Shown here: piece by piece, positions 60,661 to 64,000 of the stretch
Numbering within the stretch: position 1 is the stretch's first letter
Layout of the letters: each line of letters opens with the position of its first letter
Source of the DNA: Rhodobacteraceae bacterium UBA3069
Lineage (GTDB): Bacteria > Pseudomonadota > Alphaproteobacteria > Rhodobacterales > Rhodobacteraceae
Length of the DNA: 64,000 bases
Assembly: GCA_002366795.1 (NCBI GenBank)
Contig: DFBX01000032.1
Location: 17,627 to 81,626, forward strand
Direction of reading: 5' to 3'
Translations under genes and position numbers: made by a program
Notes under the pieces: model-generated
Databases searched by the model: none
What the model was told of the DNA's origin: nothing
The model's input: the letters and a program-made list of their open reading frames with translations, nothing else

Positions 60661-61452
60661 TTAGCGGATGTCGCCGCCAACCCATTCTTTCGCGATTTCC
60701 AAGTAGGTACCGTCTTCTTGCATCTCGTCCAGCGCCGCTTGCATCGCGGCCAGCAGTTCGGGGTTGCCCTTGCGGATCGCAATCCCGGCCTCGTCGGCGA
60801 CGCCCGGCAGCGAGGACGTGTCCCGCTGCGCGATCTTGCGGTCGCCTTCGCGCACGGCCAGCAGAACCGGGATGTCATCGGTCACGATGGCATCGATGCG
60901 GCCGTTTTCCAGTTCCAGCAGCAGTTCGGGCAGACCTTTGTAGGTGCGCACCTTATAGCCCTGGTCCTTGGCCCATGCCTCGTGCGTTTCACCCAGGGTG
61001 GCGCCCACGGTGGCGTCGGCCAGATCGTCCAGCGACTTGATATTGCTGCCCTCGGCCACGAAAATCCCGCGGCTCATGCGATAGTAAGGGCCGACGAAAT
61101 CCACGACTTCCTTGCGCTCGTCGGTGATCGACATGGATCCGACGATGGCATCGTATTTATTGGCCAGAAGCCCGCCGATGATCCCGTCCCACGCGGTGGT
61201 TACGATCTCGACCTCGATCCCCATGCGCTTGCCGATCTCGGTGCCGATGGCGGGGTCGAACCCGACCACCTCGTTCTTGTCATTCACGAAGTTGAACGGC
61301 GGATAGGCGCCGGACATGGCAATGCGCATGACGCCCTTTTCCTTCAGCGTCGCCAGCTCGTCCGCGGCGGCAGGCACGGCGGCGACAAGGCCCGGCAAGC
61401 TCAGTGCGCCAGCGGCCAAAACGGATTTCAATAGAGTTCTGCGGTTCGTCAT
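60661..61452 (-). CDS. Amino acid ABC transporter periplasmic binding protein
   Basis: The signal peptide (MTNRRTLLKSVLAAGALSLP) is followed by an SBP_bac_3 domain (GVMRIAMSGAYPPFNFVND, VGFDPAIGTEIGKRMG, WDGIIGGLLANKYDAIVGSMSIT). The 263-residue protein captures the ligand for the permease pair. The aromatic YPPFN and the acidic pocket segment ESSIS-like (GSMSITDERK) fit a polar or cationic amino acid. It is the first gene of the catabolic operon. Confidence 0.92.
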   Translation of the reverse strand: MTNRRTLLKSVLAAGALSLPGLVAAVPAAADELATLKEKGVMRIAMSGAYPPFNFVNDKNEVVGFDPAIGTEIGKRMGIEVEIVTTAWDGIIGGLLANKYDAIVGSMSITDERKEVVDFVGPYYRMSRGIFVAEGSNIKSLDDLADATVGATLGETHEAWAKDQGYKVRTYKGLPELLLELENGRIDAIVTDDIPVLLAVREGDRKIAQRDTSSLPGVADEAGIAIRKGNPELLAAMQAALDEMQEDGTYLEIAKEWVGGDIR

Positions 61453-61506
61453 TTTTCTCTCCTGCTTGGATCACATGGGCAATCAGCGCGGCCCGGATTG
61501 CTGGCG

Positions 61507-61536
61507 GTTCAAGCCACCTTGCCAAAAGGCTTGAAC
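61507..61536. promoter_or_regulatory. Candidate LysR operator (GTTCAAGCC-N12-GGCTTGAAC)
   Basis: A perfect 9-bp dyad with a 12-bp spacer lies in the 142-bp gap between the divergent binding-protein and LysR genes. This is the usual place and size for a LysR recognition site. Confidence 0.65.
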
Positions 61537-61594
61537 GGACCCCCTTCATCATGCAAATAAATATAAGAAATTCCAAATATTGAGGATTTCTATA

Positions 61595-62548
61595 GTGAAA
61601 CCCTGTGAGCAGCGCTTCCCCTGGCATCTGGACTGGAATCTGCTGCGCACGTTCATGGTGGTGGTCGAACAGCGCGGCATATCCCGCGCCGCCGATTTTC
61701 TGGGCCTGAAACAGCCGACGATTTCTTCGGCGATCAAGCGGCTGGAGGACACGATGGGCCATCAGCTATTTGTCAGAAAATCCAATGAATTCAGGGTCAC
61801 AACCGCCGGCCAGCGGCTCTATTCGGAATGCTCGTCAATTTTCGGAACGGTGTCGCAGCTTCCCGCGCTGCTGGAGGAAGGCACGGACGAATTGCGCGGC
61901 CACATCTCTATCGCGACCGCGTCCCATGTCATTTCCGAACATTTCGACGAGGCCCTGCGCCGCTTTTCCGAACGCCAGCCCAAGGTGACATTCTCGTTCG
62001 CGGTGGCCGAAAGCGACGAGGTCGTCAGCCGCATCAGCCAGAACCGCATGTCGCTGGGCATGTGCCTGCTGCACACGATTCCGGCAGATTTGCAGGCAAA
62101 GATTCTGTATCGGGAATATTTCGGCCTGTTTTGTGGCAACAAGCACCCGCTGTTCGACCGCAAGACAATCGACGTGGCCGACCTGGCGGGCGAACGTGCC
62201 GTGTCCTTCCAGACCGAGGTTGAGGGCAGCGCGCTGGAACAGGTCACGCGCTTGCGTCTGCGCGCCAAGATCGCCGCACAATGGAGCGGCGTTTCCTCGA
62301 ACCTGCTGGAGGTCCGCCGCATGATCGGTGCCAATATCGGCATCGGCGCCCTGCCCCTGCACGTCGCGCGCCGCGATGTGGCGCTTGGCCTTTTGCGCCA
62401 GCTGCCCCCGTTCGAGGATCTGCCGCTGGTGAATATCTACCTGCTGACCAACCCGCGCCGCCGCAGGTCCGATACCGAGGCCGCGTTCCTGAAGGAATTC
62501 AACACCATGCTTGAAGCCGTCAGCCTGGACGAGCGCACCTATAGCTGA
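61595..62548 (+). CDS. LysR-family transcriptional regulator
   Basis: The 317-residue protein has the LysR helix-turn-helix (WNLLRTFMVVVEQRGISRAA, then LKQPTISSAIKRLED) and a periplasmic-binding-like effector domain. GTG 61595 is chosen because GAGGA lies 8-9 bases upstream; TTG 61580 is an alternative. It is divergent from the transporter/catabolic operon and likely activates it in response to the substrate or an intermediate. Confidence 0.9.
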   Translation: MKPCEQRFPWHLDWNLLRTFMVVVEQRGISRAADFLGLKQPTISSAIKRLEDTMGHQLFVRKSNEFRVTTAGQRLYSECSSIFGTVSQLPALLEEGTDELRGHISIATASHVISEHFDEALRRFSERQPKVTFSFAVAESDEVVSRISQNRMSLGMCLLHTIPADLQAKILYREYFGLFCGNKHPLFDRKTIDVADLAGERAVSFQTEVEGSALEQVTRLRLRAKIAAQWSGVSSNLLEVRRMIGANIGIGALPLHVARRDVALGLLRQLPPFEDLPLVNIYLLTNPRRRRSDTEAAFLKEFNTMLEAVSLDERTYS

Positions 62549-62578
62549 CCGCCCGTATCCCCCCCTGCCGCGGGGGCA

Positions 62579-62606
62579 GGTAGTGTCCCAGAGCGTGGTG
62601 TAATTT
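62579..62606 (+). repeat. Left terminal inverted repeat of the IS256 element
   Basis: It begins GGTAGTGTCCC and ends GTGGTGTAATTT, matching the reverse complement of 63973-64000 at about 23 of 28 positions. Confidence 0.85.
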
Positions 62607-62632
62607 GTTCGCCGGCCGGGTATTGAGCCGGT

Positions 62633-63843
62633 TTACAGGGCGGCGATTTTTGCCGGATCCATGGTGGCATCCTCGCAGATGGCGGCGACGGTTTCCAGCG
62701 TCATGTAACGGCGTGTGACTGCCCACTCGTCGTTCTGCTCCAGCATAAGCGCACCGACGAGACGTCTGATTGCTGCCTCGTTCGGAAAAATCCCTACCAC
62801 ATTCGTGCGGCGCTTGATCTCTTTGTTCAACCGTTCCAGGGGGTTGGTCGAGTGGATTTGTTGCCAGTGAGCTTTCGGGAAAGTCTTGTAGGCCAACACG
62901 TCGTCTTCGGCGCGGAGCATCAGTTCGGCGAGCTTGGGGTGACGCGGCTGGAAGGCCTCGATCAGCTTGGCCCAGTGTTCCTTCGAGGCCGCCAGCGTGT
63001 CCTGATCAAAGGCCGTCCTGAGATCTGCCGTGACGATCGGGCGGTCCTTCTTGCCGACGCAGGCCAGCGCGTTGCGCATGAAGTGCACACGGCAGCGCTG
63101 GATGGCAGCACCCAGCACTTTGGCGGCGGCCCCTTTCAGACCCTTATGTTCGTCCGCGATGATCAGTTTGACGCCACGCAGGCCGCGATCGGCCAGCGAA
63201 CGCAGGAATTCGTCCCAGAACACTTCTGCCTCGCTGGGCTGGATGGCGATGCCCAGAACCTCGCGCCGCCCATCCAGATTGACCGCAACAGCCACTATGG
63301 CAGCCACGCTGACGATCCGCCCGGCGCGTCGCACCTTGATGTAGGTGGCATCCAGCCAGAGGAGGGCCATTCGCCCTCCAGTGGCCGGTCAAGGAAGGCG
63401 TCGACGCGTTCGTCAATCTCGGCGCAGAGGCGGGAGACCTGGCTTTTGGAGACGCCGGTCATGCCCATGGCCTTGACCAGATCGTCGACCGAGCGTGTTG
63501 AGACGCCCTGGATATAGGCCTCCTGGATCACTACCGTCATCGCCTTCTCTGAGGCGCGGCGGGGTTCCAGAAACTCCGGGAAATACGTCCCCTTGCGCAG
63601 TTTTGGGATCTGAACATCGACGGCCCCGGCGCGGGTTTCCCACCGGCGCTCACGATACCCGTTTCGGCGGTTCACCCGCCCGGTAGAGCGTTCATGTGCC
63701 CCGGCACCGCAAAGCTGGTCCACATCCAATGCCATCAGCCGGTCGGCGACAAAACCCAGCATCTCGGCCAGAATCTGGTGATCGGCAGTCTCGGAAAGAA
63801 GCGCTTTCAATGCGGCGGTTTCTGTTATCGTGTCCTTGGTCAT
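62633..63843 (-). pseudogene. IS256-type transposase with a -1 frameshift
   Basis: The N-terminal part (MTKDTITETAALKALLSETA to DAFLDRPLEGEWP) and the C-terminal part (LLWLDATYIKVRRAGR to MDPAKIAAL) are in different frames. They meet near 63361-63366, where one base seems lost; the family reads EGEWPYLWLDATY. The DDE residues are visible: Asp in WLDATY, Asp in IIADEHKGL and Glu in NKEIKRR. ATG 63843 has AAGGAG upstream. IS256 elements do not normally use frameshifting, so this copy is probably inactive or misread. Confidence 0.85.
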
Positions 63844-63972
63844 GGGTGATCTCCTTGATCGGTAGGTCAGGTTGCAACCCAAACCCTACCGGAGAACATC
63901 CGTGGCCGCCCAGCAACCCGCGCGGGCTTCGCCTGAGCTACGCGCGGCTCCGCTCAGCCCGCGCTACCGTCG

Positions 63973-64000
63973 GAATTACACCACGTCCCGGGGCACTACC
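63973..64000 (-). repeat. Right terminal inverted repeat of the IS256 element
   Basis: Read on the - strand it starts GGTAGTGCCCC and ends GTGGTGTAATTC. It coincides with the window end. Confidence 0.85.

Larger units (their letters stand above)
62579..64000 (-). mobile_element. IS256-family insertion sequence
   Basis: A 1,422-bp element is bounded by 28-bp imperfect inverted repeats (about 23 of 28 matching; GGTAGTG at both ends). It carries one transposase gene on the - strand. The right end is the last base of the window, so the target duplication cannot be checked; the 8 bp left of the element are CGGGGGCA. It inserted 30 bp after the LysR stop. Confidence 0.9.

Noticed and set aside
1..64000. 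tRNA, rRNA, CRISPR array or prophage
   Set aside because: I inspected the intergenic gaps and found no cloverleaf-like sequence, no regularly spaced repeat-spacer pattern and no phage structural genes.

Overview
The window looks like a chromosomal stretch of a Rhodobacteraceae/roseobacter-type alphaproteobacterium. It is GC-rich and dense with short ATGA-overlap operons. The gene families are typical of that group: polyamine genes of the carboxy(nor)spermidine route, glycine-betaine type Rieske demethylase, OYE-type N-methyl demethylase, an acidic RTX protein and the ATP-grasp/alpha-E/transglutaminase/DUF2126 cluster. No tRNA, rRNA, CRISPR array or prophage is visible. No species can be named from the sequence alone.

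Layout. 0-7.7 kb: end of a CDP-alcohol phosphatidyltransferase, a cyclic-peptide-type ABC exporter with a membrane partner, a lone outer-membrane barrel, then a compact ACP / ketosynthase / MaoC dehydratase operon facing a variant PlsC acyltransferase. 7.7-26 kb: core and metabolic genes, namely tex, an acyl-CoA dehydrogenase, an OYE/FAD N-methyl demethylase with a divergent TetR, a DUF4173 protein plus two-component pair, a NYN-domain protein, a flavin monooxygenase, argS, a rhamnosyltransferase-like gene, nspC plus carboxynorspermidine synthase, and an MltB-like transglycosylase. 26-34.6 kb: an oleate hydratase interrupted by TGA, then transglutaminase, fused ATP-grasp/alpha-E protein and a broken transglutaminase-DUF2126 gene. 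34.7-37.4 kb: a large RTX protein. 37.9-45 kb: Lrp regulator, DmdA/GcvT-like demethylase, enoyl-CoA hydratase, AMP-dependent ligase, Rieske oxygenase and its ferredoxin reductase. This resembles a methylated-osmolyte pathway in which four of the five enzyme genes carry lesions. 45-54.5 kb: cytochrome bd genes cydDC-cydAB-cydX with an Rrf2/NsrR-type regulator and FNR-like boxes, followed on the same strand by a periplasmic DsrE-like protein, a type II sulfide:quinone oxidoreductase and a DUF5368 protein. 54.5-62.5 kb: amino-acid ABC transporter, class III aminotransferase, CoA-transferase pair and M20 deacylase, with a divergent LysR gene. 62.58-64.0 kb: an IS256-family element that ends at the last base of the window.

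The most striking feature is the number of interrupted genes in an otherwise well-kept sequence. Three of the four in-frame amber codons sit in CTAGG where the family expects CAG (Gln) inside CCAGG. That is the signature of deamination, or miscalling, of a Dcm-type 5-methylcytosine. Other lesions are single-base changes, several in C/G homopolymers, so real decay and sequencing error must be separated. The internal deletion in the enoyl-CoA hydratase argues that at least the 38.5-42.2 kb operon is really decaying. The best candidates for undescribed biology are the ATP-grasp/transglutaminase/DUF2126 cluster, the dedicated ACP-KS-MaoC-acyltransferase unit, and the apparent coupling of cytochrome bd to sulfide-handling genes.
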